From: Aquatica leii
Lineage: Eukaryota > Arthropoda > Insecta > Coleoptera > Lampyridae
NCBI GenBank assembly: GCA_035610365.1
Contig: CM069432.1
Coordinates: forward strand, 231,158,532-231,222,531
Direction: 5' to 3'
DNA: 64,000 nucleotides
Shown: piece after piece, positions 44,581 through 54,113 of the stretch
Numbering within the stretch: position 1 is the stretch's first letter
How the letters are laid out: every line of letters starts with the position of its first letter
Program-made: the position numbers and the translations under genes
Notes under the pieces: generated by a model
Databases searched by the model: none
What the model was told of the DNA's origin: nothing
What the model saw: the letters and a program-made list of their open reading frames with translations, nothing else

Positions 44581-45561
44581 TGTAACGTTCACTTTGTTTA
44601 TTATTAAACCCTGTATATGTGCGTATTTATATTATAAAATAGTAAATTCCTGCAATAATCTTATCGGTCAAAAAAGATTAACACATTGAATGTCACTTGC
44701 AATTCGAATTTTACAACGTTAAGTTTCGAAAATAAAATGTGAATGTTGTTGGTCAATTAGTACTTAATTAGTTGTACGTTTCCTTTGTGGGGATAAATCA
44801 GCAACTATTCTGAATTATACAGAAGCAGTTTTTCGTACCGTATTCAAATCGCCTGCTTTTGGGTACCTTGTCGTAGAGGATCATAAAAATCGTTTTTATT
44901 CGAACTTACAATCATATCGATACATTCTTTTTACCCTCAGTGTGAGGTAAGATTTGTTTTAATTATTATTAACAATTTAATTTCATTTTCTGTTATTACG
45001 TTTTAGGGTTTTTTTTTCCTGGTTATTGCATTGTTCCAGTGTTACACTACTTATCCTTAGTGTTATAAAATATCGTTCCAGAAAAAGACACTGGCCGCCA
45101 CCTATTTAGTTTATCAGTGGGTTTCAAACGGATAGTTTTCCTTGTCAAAAATAAGATAAGATATGTGTGTGTGTCGTCTTTATATCATAGAATTAGGCAT
45201 AATAAACTATTTTGTTTGATATTTATCCTATAGGAATCATAAAGCTAAATATTTCATAACATAAAAATTTATAAACTTTGTAAATCCAGCATATATGATC
45301 ATATAATTGGGTAAATTTAAAAGCCTGTCTTATACCGGTTTAAACTGAATTTATTTATTTTTCAATATATGCCTAAATCTCTAACAATTTTCTTGTTGCT
45401 TAAAGTTTGAGACTCCTATATCCCGTAACTGTTGTTTCCGTTCTTTTTTTTAAGGCTAGCTGGCAAATTATTTTTTCTTTTTTTAAATTATTTAATGTCA
45501 AGTAATCTCGTTTTTTTTTCGAAAATCCTACGCCTGAGATTTCAACTTTTAGATCGTGGCA
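44581..45561 (+). repeat. Gypsy 5' LTR
   Basis: 981 bp, TG...CA. Contains an AATAAA at about 44,730 that could serve as polyadenylation signal in the 3' copy, and a GGTAAGAT that resembles a splice donor near 44,946. Differences from the 3' LTR concentrate in its last 400 bases. Confidence 0.95.
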
Positions 45562-45567
45562 TTAAAT

Positions 45568-45578
45568 TGGCGCCCAAC
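45568..45578 (+). promoter_or_regulatory. Primer binding site, tRNA-Lys-like
   Basis: TGGCGCCCAAC starts seven bases after the LTR. It is complementary to the 3' end of an insect tRNA-Lys (…GTTGGGCGCCA, from general knowledge); complementarity stops after 11 bases. Confidence 0.7.
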
Positions 45579-45721
45579 TTTTTTTAAAAAATTTGATGTT
45601 CGTCACTTCCTAGTAAGGGAGGGGGGAAATTAAAATTACTTTAGAATTTAATTTATTGTTTTTCTATTTAACACAAATTAACGTATAACTCATTTAGTTC
45701 TTTTTAAATTTATTTTGAACG

Positions 45722-46609
45722 ATGGAAATAAACAGATTATTGAGCGATGAGCTTACGCATGAATTACTTATTCGCGGTGCAAAAATAGGTGATACGGTTC
45801 AGGAAAAACGATCTTTATTAAGAGATGCTATTAAGCAGGAACGGTTAGGCTTAGTCATACAAACTGACGTTACATTTGATCCCGAGCAGGAATTGTACAT
45901 TTGTTCAACTAAATTAGATGAATTAGGAGGAAATATTCAAGAATTTAACAGTTCAAATAAAATTAATGAATTTCAACGCATACAATCTCGTTTATTACAC
46001 GTTCAAAGACGTCTCTCGCGAGTAAGTTGTAGTAATCCGGCTCTAGAATCAAAACGAAACAACCTTAACTTTTTATGTTCAGGTCTTCTTAAAGCACTTG
46101 AGGATGCTTTTTATATTGCTAATCTTAGAAATGTTCAAGCTTCGAAATCTTCAACATCGATTATAGATCAACCCAATTTAGATACGATTTCTCAAACTCC
46201 ATGTTTACCAACAATTAGTTGTTTGGAACCAAAAACTAATCAATTAATTACTTTAGATGACAATCAGGATGCCAATTGTACTACTGAATCGGTTTCATCT
46301 CCAAAATTTAAACTACCTGTAAGTGATGTTGAAGAATTTAAGATTCAACGAGACGTAGCGAATATATCAAGGCAACTTAATGATTTAACGGTTAATAATA
46401 TGTCGCGTACGGATAAATTAAATCGTAAGGTTTCTTTTTCTTATCCAGTAGTAGATCCGCTTAATCCTAGTACAATGTCTACTCCAAAACATATTTCTGA
46501 GCAATCTTATTTTAATAAATGCCAACCTTTAGAACAGCGTCCACTTCATTCTACCGCAACGTTTGATTTTCAACCTAATTTTGTAAATAGGTCAGATGGC
46601 TCTTTATAA
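45722..46609 (+). CDS. gag: Gypsy Gag, N-terminal part
   Basis: 295 codons from the first ATG after the PBS leader. The N-terminus MEINRLLSDELTHELLIRGA then TVQEKRSLLRDAIKQE is the SAP-like start seen in this class of insect Gypsy Gag. The middle is helical (residues about 60-130) and the C-terminal half is Ser/Thr/Pro-rich linker. The frame stops at 46,607-46,609, but the next frame, overlapping by 14 bases, continues the same protein (LYKWNVYFDG). A small indel near 46,595 therefore most likely broke a single gag frame; a programmed shift here would be unusual. Confidence 0.85.
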   Translation: MEINRLLSDELTHELLIRGAKIGDTVQEKRSLLRDAIKQERLGLVIQTDVTFDPEQELYICSTKLDELGGNIQEFNSSNKINEFQRIQSRLLHVQRRLSRVSCSNPALESKRNNLNFLCSGLLKALEDAFYIANLRNVQASKSSTSIIDQPNLDTISQTPCLPTISCLEPKTNQLITLDDNQDANCTTESVSSPKFKLPVSDVEEFKIQRDVANISRQLNDLTVNNMSRTDKLNRKVSFSYPVVDPLNPSTMSTPKHISEQSYFNKCQPLEQRPLHSTATFDFQPNFVNRSDGSL

Positions 46610-47360
46610 ATGGAACGTTTATTTTGATGGTACAACAAGCGTCACTAGTTTTATTGAAAGAATTGAAGAATTAAGGCAGGCTCGAAATGTTTCTAAATTT
46701 CAGTTGTTTCAGTCAGCTGTAGAGTTTTTTAGAGGTGATGCGTTATTGTGGTATAGGCCTAGAAAATATATATTTATAGATTGGGACGATCTGCTTTCTA
46801 AATTAAGAGACAATTTTTTACCTTTAGATTACGAATACAATTTGTGGGAAGACATTCGTAACCGAACACAGGGCGAACATGAAAAATTAGTTTTATACGT
46901 ATCAATTATGGAAAACCTTTTTCATAAGTTAACAAAACCACCTTCCGAAGAGGAACGTGTTCATATTACTAAACGAAATTTGTTGCCTGCAATACAAAAA
47001 GCTCTGGCTTTACAACAAATAACAACTATCGAAGAACTTATTCACTACGGTAGAGCTGTTGAAGAAAGTTATTGGAGGGCACAACAATACCATCCGCCAC
47101 CCACTAATCCAAAGTTAATGCAAGAACCTGGTCTTGCATATCGAAAACCAGCTATGTTACGAACGAATACAAACGAATTATTTGTGTCGGCTACTCAAAG
47201 AGAAACTTTACTACAAAAATGCTGGAACTGTAATCAAACTGGTCATTATCGAAATGCTTGCAGAGAACAAAAACGGTTACTGTGTTTTCGATGCGGTAAT
47301 GTTGGATTTACAGTTAAAACCTGCCCAAATTGCTCGGGAAACGGTTTGTTGGGTCACTAA
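46596..47360 (+). CDS. gag: Gypsy Gag, capsid and nucleocapsid part
   Basis: 254 codons. Residues about 10-150 are the capsid-like domain: FDGTTSVTSFIERIEELRQA, SAVEFFRGDALLWYRPRK, WDDLLSKLRDNFLPLDY. The C-terminus has two zinc knuckles. The first, CWNCNQTGHYRNAC, is a perfect CX2CX4HX4C. The second, CFRCGNVGFTVKTC, has Phe where His should be, so it may not bind zinc normally. The last codons hold the slippery heptamer GGGAAAC (47,336-47,342), after which ribosomes can pass into pol; otherwise translation ends at TAA 47,358-47,360. Confidence 0.92.
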   Translation: MALYKWNVYFDGTTSVTSFIERIEELRQARNVSKFQLFQSAVEFFRGDALLWYRPRKYIFIDWDDLLSKLRDNFLPLDYEYNLWEDIRNRTQGEHEKLVLYVSIMENLFHKLTKPPSEEERVHITKRNLLPAIQKALALQQITTIEELIHYGRAVEESYWRAQQYHPPPTNPKLMQEPGLAYRKPAMLRTNTNELFVSATQRETLLQKCWNCNQTGHYRNACREQKRLLCFRCGNVGFTVKTCPNCSGNGLLGH

Positions 47361-47380
47361 GTAGCCAAATAGTTGACCCA
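47336..47380 (+). promoter_or_regulatory. -1 ribosomal frameshift signal at the gag-pol junction
   Basis: G GGA AAC at 47,336-47,342 sits in the gag frame exactly as X XXY YYZ. After a 7-nt spacer comes a hairpin with a perfect 7-bp stem, TGGGTCA (47,350-47,356) and TGACCCA (47,374-47,380), and a 17-nt loop that contains the gag stop codon. A -1 slip leads straight into the pol frame (RFVGSLSSQIVD). All three elements of a classical signal are present. Confidence 0.88.
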
Positions 47381-48778
47381 TTAAAACATAATTCGGCTGA
47401 TAAACAATTCCAACATCAAGTTTTGTTAAATTATATTTTGGCTCATGCCGAAGGAGATCAACGACCTTATCTAAAAATTTCAATTTTAGGACGCTCTATG
47501 TTTGGATTTCTTGATTCAGGAAGTAGTTCAACTTTAGTAGGTCAACGCGGTTTTAAAACGCTACTTGATTTAGGTTTTAAACTAAATTCCACAAAAATTA
47601 GTAAGTGTGTTGTAGCCAATGGACAAAAATGTACTTCGATAGGCATTGTAGAAGCACCACTGTGTTTAGTTGACAAAGTACGCATTATAGATGTTTTAGT
47701 TGTTCCGGAGCTGTCTAGTACGCTTATTTTGGGAATGGATTTTTGGTTAGCAATGGACGTTGTACCGGATCTGAAAAGAAATGTCTGGCATTTTAGTGAA
47801 TTATCCGAAACTACATTAATGGGGATTCAAGAAGAAGAATCTTTAACCGAAGAACAGAAATTTCAATTGGAAAATTTAATAAAAGACAAGTTTAAATTGA
47901 TGGGAAACGGACTGGGATACACTACCGAAGTGGAACATGAGATATTAGTTGAACCCAATACGACTCCAATAAAGCAGCGGTATTACCCAGTTTCGCCTTT
48001 TAAACAAAAAATTATAGACACGGAATTAAAGAAAATGTTAGATATGGATGTTATTGAACCTTCAAAAAGTGCATGGTCTTCTCCTGTTCTTTTAGTTCCT
48101 AAGTCACAAGATCAAGGCTACCGATTTTGCGTAGACTATCGAGCATTAAATAAGGTAACTAAAAAGGACGCATACCCTTTACCGTATGTTTCTTCTATTT
48201 TAGATAGACTTCGAGGAGCTAAATATTTAAGTTCAGTAGACATAAAATCCGCTTACTGGCAAATTCCTGTTAAACCATCAAGTAGAGAATATACGGCTTT
48301 TACTGTTCCGGGGCGAGGGTTGTATCAATTTAAGCGAATGCCATTTGGATTAACAAACGCGCCTGCGTGTTGGCAACGACTAATCGATAAAGTAATTGGT
48401 GTAGATTTGGAACCATACGTTTATGTTTACTTAGACGATATCATTATTATTTCACCCGATTTTAATACGCATTTAGATATCTTAGCCAAGGTTTTTGATC
48501 GTTTAACTAATGCTGGTCTAACAGTGAGTTTAAGTAAATGTAAATTTTGCAGATCTTCTATGAAATATTTAGGGTATGTTGTCGATTCTAACGGTCTTAG
48601 GGTAGACGTTGATAAAGTTGAAGCTATTCTAAAGGTACCACCTCCAAAAAATATTACTGAAGTACGTCGATTTTTAGGAAAGTGTAGTTGGTATAGAAGA
48701 TTTATTGCAAATTTTTATAGTCCTATTGCTCCTATCTCAAAGTTAGTCAGGAAAAATGTATCTTTTAGTTGGTTCTGA
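47342..48778 (+). CDS. pol: Gypsy Pol: protease and reverse transcriptase
   Basis: Entered by -1 frameshift. Protease: FGFLDSGSSSTLVG (active site DSG about residue 62 counted from 47,330) and LILGMDFW. RT: VIEPSKSAWSSPVLLVPK, YRFCVDYRALN, LSSVDIKSAYWQIPV (first Asp), FKRMPFGLTNAPACWQRLID, and VYVYLDDIIIIS (catalytic YLDD, about residue 368). Then CKFCRSSMKYLGYVVDSNG and the start of the RNase H linker. The frame ends at a TGA (48,776-48,778) because of a one-base insertion a few bases earlier (TTGGTTCTG). The rest of RNase H continues in the next frame. Confidence 0.93.
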   Translation, partial: RFVGSLSSQIVDPLKHNSADKQFQHQVLLNYILAHAEGDQRPYLKISILGRSMFGFLDSGSSSTLVGQRGFKTLLDLGFKLNSTKISKCVVANGQKCTSIGIVEAPLCLVDKVRIIDVLVVPELSSTLILGMDFWLAMDVVPDLKRNVWHFSELSETTLMGIQEEESLTEEQKFQLENLIKDKFKLMGNGLGYTTEVEHEILVEPNTTPIKQRYYPVSPFKQKIIDTELKKMLDMDVIEPSKSAWSSPVLLVPKSQDQGYRFCVDYRALNKVTKKDAYPLPYVSSILDRLRGAKYLSSVDIKSAYWQIPVKPSSREYTAFTVPGRGLYQFKRMPFGLTNAPACWQRLIDKVIGVDLEPYVYVYLDDIIIISPDFNTHLDILAKVFDRLTNAGLTVSLSKCKFCRSSMKYLGYVVDSNGLRVDVDKVEAILKVPPPKNITEVRRFLGKCSWYRRFIANFYSPIAPISKLVRKNVSFSWF

Positions 48779-49007
48779 TTGTGAAACTGTGTTTCATCAA
48801 ATAAAGCAACTACTAATTTCCGCACTCGTTCTTACTTGTCCAGATTTTGATAAATCGTTCATATTACAGACCGATGCATCTGCTTATGGAACAGGCGCTG
48901 TTCTTAGCCAAAACTATGAAAATGACGAGAAAGTTATTTGTTTGTTATCTCGTTCTTTAACAAAACAGGAAAGGAATTTTTCATCAACGGAGAGAGAGAG
49001 TGTTTAA
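48756..49007 (+). pseudogene. pol: Gypsy Pol: RNase H segment in shifted frame
   Basis: About 77 codons carrying DCETVFHQIKQLLISALVLT, FDKSFILQTDASAYGTGAVL (first catalytic Asp) and SRSLTKQERNFSSTERES (catalytic Glu region). It lies one frame away from both flanking pol parts. The one-base insertion upstream is followed by a two-base insertion in the GAGAGAGAGAG run at 48,990-49,000, so the total is three bases and the original frame returns. The upstream stop still prevents translation. Confidence 0.9.
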
Positions 49008-50518
49008 GCGTTATCAGGGCAATCGAAAAGTTACGCCATTATCTAGAAGGAACAACGTTTACCCTTATTACTGATCACACTTCTCTCGTTTGGTTGAACA
49101 ATATTAAAGACCTGTGTGGGCGTTTAGCCAGATGGGCAGTTCGTTTACAACCATATAACTTTACTATAATAGATCGCAAAGGTAAAGAAAATGTTGTTCC
49201 TGATTTTCTTTCTAGAGCTGTACCCGTTGCTGTTGACACACTTGAAACAACTACTCCAAATAATGACTTTTTAGACACCGCTGATCTTTGGTATCTCAAT
49301 CTAAAGGAGAACATTATAAAACACCCTCATAAATTTTCTCAGTGGCGGTTTGACAACAATTTTATTTACAAATACGTTCGATGTAAAATTCCTGAACTTT
49401 CATCGGACGCAGATTACTGGAAAATCGTGGTACCAAAAGATAAAAGAAAAACTATTTTGCGCGAATTTTATGACGACGTAAAATCTGGACATCTTGGTGT
49501 GTATAAGGTATGTAAGAAATTACAACAACGATATACATGGCCAAAGATGAAAGCCGACGTGGCTAAGTACATACGTCAGTGTCAAGTTTGTGCTGCTCAT
49601 AAACCTGAACAAAAGTCACCAGCTGGTCTAATGGGATCACGACCTTCTGTAACTAAACCATGGCAATTAATCAGTTTAGATTTTATAGGCCCTTTACCTC
49701 GTTCAGTTCGTGGAAATACTCAGATACTTGTTGTTAGTGATTATTTTAGCAAATTTGTTTTATTGTTTCCATTACGATCTGCTACTGCTAAATCTCTTTG
49801 TCACATTGTGGAAGATAATGTGTTTTTAATGTTTGGTGTTCCTCAGATTGTTATTTGTGATAAAGGTGTCCAAATGCGTAGCAAAGAATTTCAGAAATTA
49901 TGTGAAAAATATAAAACAAAAATTTCTTATACGCCCCTTTATTATCCCAGAGCAGATCCTTGTGAACGAGTTAATCGTGTGGTTAAAACAATGATTTCTT
50001 GTTATATTAAAAATGATCATCGTAAATGGGACGAAAACTTAGCTGCGATAGGTTGTGCCATTCGTACGTCTACTAGTGAAGCAACTGGTTATTCACCGTT
50101 TTTCATTAATTTCGGTAGAGAGTATGTCTTTGAAGGCAACCATTATTTTCACAATATTGGTAACGCTATACCTACACCTTATCAAGTACAAATAAATAAA
50201 AGAATCTTAGGATTTCAAAAGTTATATAAAGATGTATCGGATAAAATTCTTTCTTCCCAGGAACGTTATCGAAAAACTTACAACTTGCGTCGTAGACCAA
50301 TACAGTATGCAGTTGGAGATAAAGTGTGGAGGAAAAATAAAGTCCTCTCAGATGCTAAAAATCATATTAACGCCAAACTGTGTCCAAAATTTATAGGACC
50401 ATTCATCGTCAGCAAAAAGGATGGATATTGTACTTATCAGCTTTCTGACGATCATGGTAATAACAAAGGTCGTTGGCATGTTCAAGATCTTAAACCTTTT
50501 ATTTCGGAAACTTCTTAG
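48995..50518 (+). CDS. pol: Gypsy Pol: RNase H end and integrase
   Basis: The open frame runs from 48,938; the authentic part starts near ECLSVIRAIEKL. RNase H: FTLITDHTSLVWL, RLARWAVRLQPYNFTI, GKENVVPDFLSR. Integrase: SGHLGVYKVCKKLQQRYTWP ... CQVC, where the usual first zinc-binding His just upstream (EYHDD-type) appears as Tyr in EFYDD. The catalytic triad is LISLDFIGPLP, VICDKGVQM and DPCERVNR. Near the end, GDKVWRKNK and CPKFIGPFIVSKK followed by YQLSDDHGNNKGRWHVQDLK form the GPF/Y module typical of Gypsy integrases. The protein ends 141 bases before the PPT and no env follows. Confidence 0.94.
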   Translation, partial: RECLSVIRAIEKLRHYLEGTTFTLITDHTSLVWLNNIKDLCGRLARWAVRLQPYNFTIIDRKGKENVVPDFLSRAVPVAVDTLETTTPNNDFLDTADLWYLNLKENIIKHPHKFSQWRFDNNFIYKYVRCKIPELSSDADYWKIVVPKDKRKTILREFYDDVKSGHLGVYKVCKKLQQRYTWPKMKADVAKYIRQCQVCAAHKPEQKSPAGLMGSRPSVTKPWQLISLDFIGPLPRSVRGNTQILVVSDYFSKFVLLFPLRSATAKSLCHIVEDNVFLMFGVPQIVICDKGVQMRSKEFQKLCEKYKTKISYTPLYYPRADPCERVNRVVKTMISCYIKNDHRKWDENLAAIGCAIRTSTSEATGYSPFFINFGREYVFEGNHYFHNIGNAIPTPYQVQINKRILGFQKLYKDVSDKILSSQERYRKTYNLRRRPIQYAVGDKVWRKNKVLSDAKNHINAKLCPKFIGPFIVSKKDGYCTYQLSDDHGNNKGRWHVQDLKPFISETS

Positions 50519-50661
50519 ATTAGTTTTTTTCTTCGTATATATAAATTACATTTTATTTTATTACTGTATATTTTCTCTGTTTTCTGTATATCTTGTTACG
50601 GTTAAGTTGTAATATAGAATAATTTCGGTAAATTTTTTCTTAATTTACCTCTTTCAAAGTT

Positions 50662-50670
50662 GGGGGAGAA
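50662..50670 (+). promoter_or_regulatory. Polypurine tract
   Basis: GGGGGAGAA directly abuts the 3' LTR, as required for plus-strand priming. Confidence 0.9.
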
Positions 50671-51651
50671 TGTAACGTTCACTTTGTTTATTATTAAACC
50701 CTGTATATGTGCGTATTTATATTATAAAATAGTAAATTCCTGCAATAATCTTATCGGTCAAAAAAGATTAACACATTGAATGTCACTTGCAATTCGAATT
50801 TTACAACGTTAAGTTTCGAAAATAAAATGTGAATGTTGTTGGTCGATTAGTACTTAATTAGTTGTACGTTTCCTTTGTGGGGATAAATCAGCAACTATTC
50901 TGAATTATACAGAAGCAGTTTTTCGTACCGTATTCAAATCGCCTGCTTTTGGGTACCTTGTCGTAGAGGATCATAAAAATCGTTTTTATTCGAACTTACA
51001 ATCATATCGATACATTCTTTTTACCCTCAGTGTGAGGTAAGATTTGTTTTAATTATTATTAACAATTTAATTTCATTTTCTGTTATTACGTTTTAGGGTT
51101 TTTTTTCCTGGTTATTGCATTGTTCCAGTGTTACACTACGTATCCTTAGTGTTATAAAATATCGTTCCAGAAAAAGACACTGGCCGCCACCTATTTAGTT
51201 TATCAGTGGGTTTCAAACGGATAGTTTTCCTTGTCAAAAATAAGATAAGATATGTGTGTGTGTCGTCTTTATATCATAGACTTAGGCATAATAAATTATT
51301 TTGTTTGATATTTATTCTGTAGGAATCATAAAGCTAAATATTTCATAACATAAAAATTTATTTAACTTTGTAAATCCAACATATGTGATCATATAATTGG
51401 GTAAATTTAAAAGCCTGTCTTATACCGATTTAAACTGAATTTATTTATTTTCAAATATATTTGCCTAAATCTCTAACCATTTTCTTCTTGCTTAAAGTTT
51501 GAGACTCCTATATCCCGTAACTGTTGTTTCCGTTCTTTTTTAAGGCTAGCTGGCAAATTATTTTTTCTTTTTTTAAATTATTTAATGTCAAGTAATCTCG
51601 TTTTTTTTTCGAAAATCCTACGCCTGAGATTTCAACTTTTAGATCGTGGCA
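50671..51651 (+). repeat. Gypsy 3' LTR
   Basis: 981 bp, TG...CA; differs from the 5' LTR by roughly a dozen substitutions and four short indels. Followed by the AGTA target duplication. Confidence 0.95.
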
Positions 51652-51655
51652 AGTA

Positions 51656-51825
51656 TCCCATGAGGTAAGAACTAGAAGTTCTGCCCACCAACCTATTCGC
51701 ACTACATGAAGAAGATGTAGTACTAAAGATAAGCAAATTCCCACAGAACGGATTTGTACAGTCTGCAAAGTACCACTTTGTTGATCGAAAACAAAGTCAT
51801 GCTTTCAGGTCTATCACAATGGGGC
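51656..51825 (+). pseudogene. Third piggyBac-like transposase relic, C-terminal segment
   Basis: Beyond the Gypsy target duplication the piggyBac frame returns: RTRSSAHQPIRTT, then RCSTKDKQIPTERICTVCKV and PLC. This is the cysteine-rich tail that piggyBac transposases use to bind their ends (RC..C..K......C..C.VPLC). Stops interrupt it. Together with 41,910-43,030 and 44,321-44,580 it forms one transposase relic split by two younger elements. Confidence 0.8.
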
Positions 51826-53522
51826 AAAATAAAAGATATGTTAACAAACATAACTAAATAATTAAAAACTATTTATTACAGGACTAGTGGTAAACAAGTT
51901 GTACCGCCTTCCCAGAAGCTCCCTGGCATACCGAGGAAGAGGGAATATGTTAATTTAATATTTATACGTATCATTTGACAACTATATTAAATAAAATTAT
52001 GAAAAACTTGATTTTATATTTGGTGTGCAACCTAGATTAGAACTTTGTATTGTTTTGTCACTCTATTGCAGAAAATTATGTTTTTGTTGTTTAAATAAAA
52101 TATTTCGGTTTAAATCATAAAAATAAAAAGAAATAAACATATAAATAATTTTTTGTTTTACCCCTTAACATACCTTTACAAAATTGTGTTTATTTAATAT
52201 ATATGTATGCTTCTGCTGCATTGCAACTTTTAATCCCAAATTTAACACTAAAATATGAACCGAAGTTGCAAACAATTTACCGAGCAGAATTTTTATAAAT
52301 TTATATACCTTATTGGGTGGTCTGTAATAATTTAATAACTATCACCTTTAATGCCATAAATTTAATATATTATATAGGAACACTAGTAGTGGTTGTAACA
52401 ACCAGTGGCGTATCGTTAATAATTATTGCACACGAATGTTTTATAACCTTGAATGTAGACGTATGCATTCTTACTATGAGTATGTTACTTTACAAGAAAA
52501 AAGTACAAAACCGTTTTAACATCACATTCTAATCTATGTACAATGTATTATTATAACTCGTATAAATACTTATTAACGAGTCGACACTATAATAAGAAAA
52601 TTGCATTTTTAATTAGATACCTATTTAAGGCGTTACAAAACGATTTATTTTAAGAATATATAACACTGCGTCAGAACCACTTACAAATTAAAGTTTAAAA
52701 ACTAAAATTCTAACGTGTCATAAAAGTAAGCACAAAACTAACTATGCTTCACTAAGAGCTGCATATCTATTAGATATGCAAAATAAATAAGAATATATAA
52801 TTTAGTTAATAAACGCTTTGAAAAGCTTTCTTGATTTAATTTAAATTTAAATCAAAATATCTTTTAAATTATCTTTACATGAGATCCGAATATAATTACT
52901 AGAGCTAAATCATGTTCCCTGATAAACAGTAGCTTAAATCAAAGAGGCCGCTTAACACGATACCTTAGATTAGTTGTAGTTTTGATAATGTACAGTAAGT
53001 GTGAGTATAAATATTTTTTAAAATTCTTAATCAATATTTCTTTCTTCATTTGTGGTAAACTATTTTTCGTACTTATTTATGATTCCTATTTTACTATACA
53101 ATAAATCTTACACATAATGACCTGCATTAATCAAACAATTTAGTAATCGTTTTAACTTTAATGTTCTAGAAAACATCTACTTCTACTTACAATTTAAAAT
53201 CGTCTGTTATTTCCTGTTAACTGACTAGAAAACATTTGATTTTGTTTATCTAGTATTTTAATAAAGTTAAATTAATAATTAATAGCAAATCTTGATGTTT
53301 AGTACTTTTATAAATTTTAGTAAGATTTAGCTATTATTATCAAAGAGTTGATGGTTTTTAAAACAAATTAGTTTTAATTGGTAATGTAAATAGATACATT
53401 TATAATTTAAATATGTGTCAAATGTGATAAAAGCAGGGTTTTTGAAAAATAATTCAGTTTTCTATTTACTTGAAGATGAAATAAAACAAATTTGTTAAAA
53501 TAATTGTTTATAAATAACAATG

Positions 53523-53564
<42 letters not shown>

Positions 53565-54109
53565 TAAAAATAAATTGTGACGCTGAAAATTAGTAAAGCT
53601 ACAAAAACGAGTAGATTTTGGTAAATTTATTTGTTGAAAAAGTTAAAAACCAATTAATAATTATTATTTACAGTTTATTCTTAAATTTTTTTTAAAACTT
53701 AATAGTAGATTTTTTATCTATACTTTACTTTTAAAAACATAAAAATGTTTTTATGAAATTATAAACAATTGTCTTGTTATTAATAAAATGATATTGTTTA
53801 TTAAAAGTATTACCTTGAAAGTACACATACAACTTTAGTTTAATAATGTCATGGAACACTATATATTTATTGTGTTTTTAATTTGAGCAGTATCACTTAG
53901 CTTTTTGCATTTAATTCTTTGTTTTGCGGTTTTGTAAACTTTAGCGTTTCAAAAAGTTTGGTTGTAGAACTAATAATTGAATTACAAAATAATTTAAATT
54001 CCAGTAATCATTAAATAGTTTTTTTGAAGTTCTACTAACCGAAGTGAACGTTTTGGGAAAACTAGAACATCTTGTTGTAGATAGTAACACGTAGTAACAG
54101 TACGGAAGA
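51826..54109. other. AT-rich stretch; one (AAT)n microsatellite
   Basis: Apart from the possible subterminal word at 51,888-51,908 and a (TAA)n run of about 13 units at 53,524-53,565, nothing is recognisable. The open frame 52,317-52,532 has no motif. Confidence 0.5.
53524..53565. repeat. (TAA)n microsatellite
   Basis: About 13 uninterrupted TAA units. Confidence 0.95.
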
Positions 54110-54113
54110 ATAA

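Larger units (their letters stand above)
44581..51651 (+). mobile_element. Near-complete Gypsy-type LTR retrotransposon (7,071 bp), no env
   Basis: LTRs 44,581-45,561 and 50,671-51,651 are both 981 bp, begin TGTAACGTTC and end GATCGTGGCA. I count roughly a dozen substitutions and a few indels between them, about 1%, so the insertion is young. The 4-bp target duplication AGTA flanks it (44,577-44,580 and 51,652-51,655). Internal order: PBS, gag, -1 frameshift signal, protease, RT, RNase H, integrase, polypurine tract. There is no open frame between integrase and the PPT long enough for an envelope. It inserted into the piggyBac relic. Two indels in pol and one in gag mean this copy cannot make its full proteins. 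Confidence 0.97.

Noticed and set aside
47134..47364. 76-codon frame overlapping Gag
   Set aside because: Shadow of the gag zinc-knuckle region in another frame.
53524..53565. (TAA)n run as possible retroposon tail or origin
   Set aside because: No element body abuts it; a simple microsatellite is sufficient.
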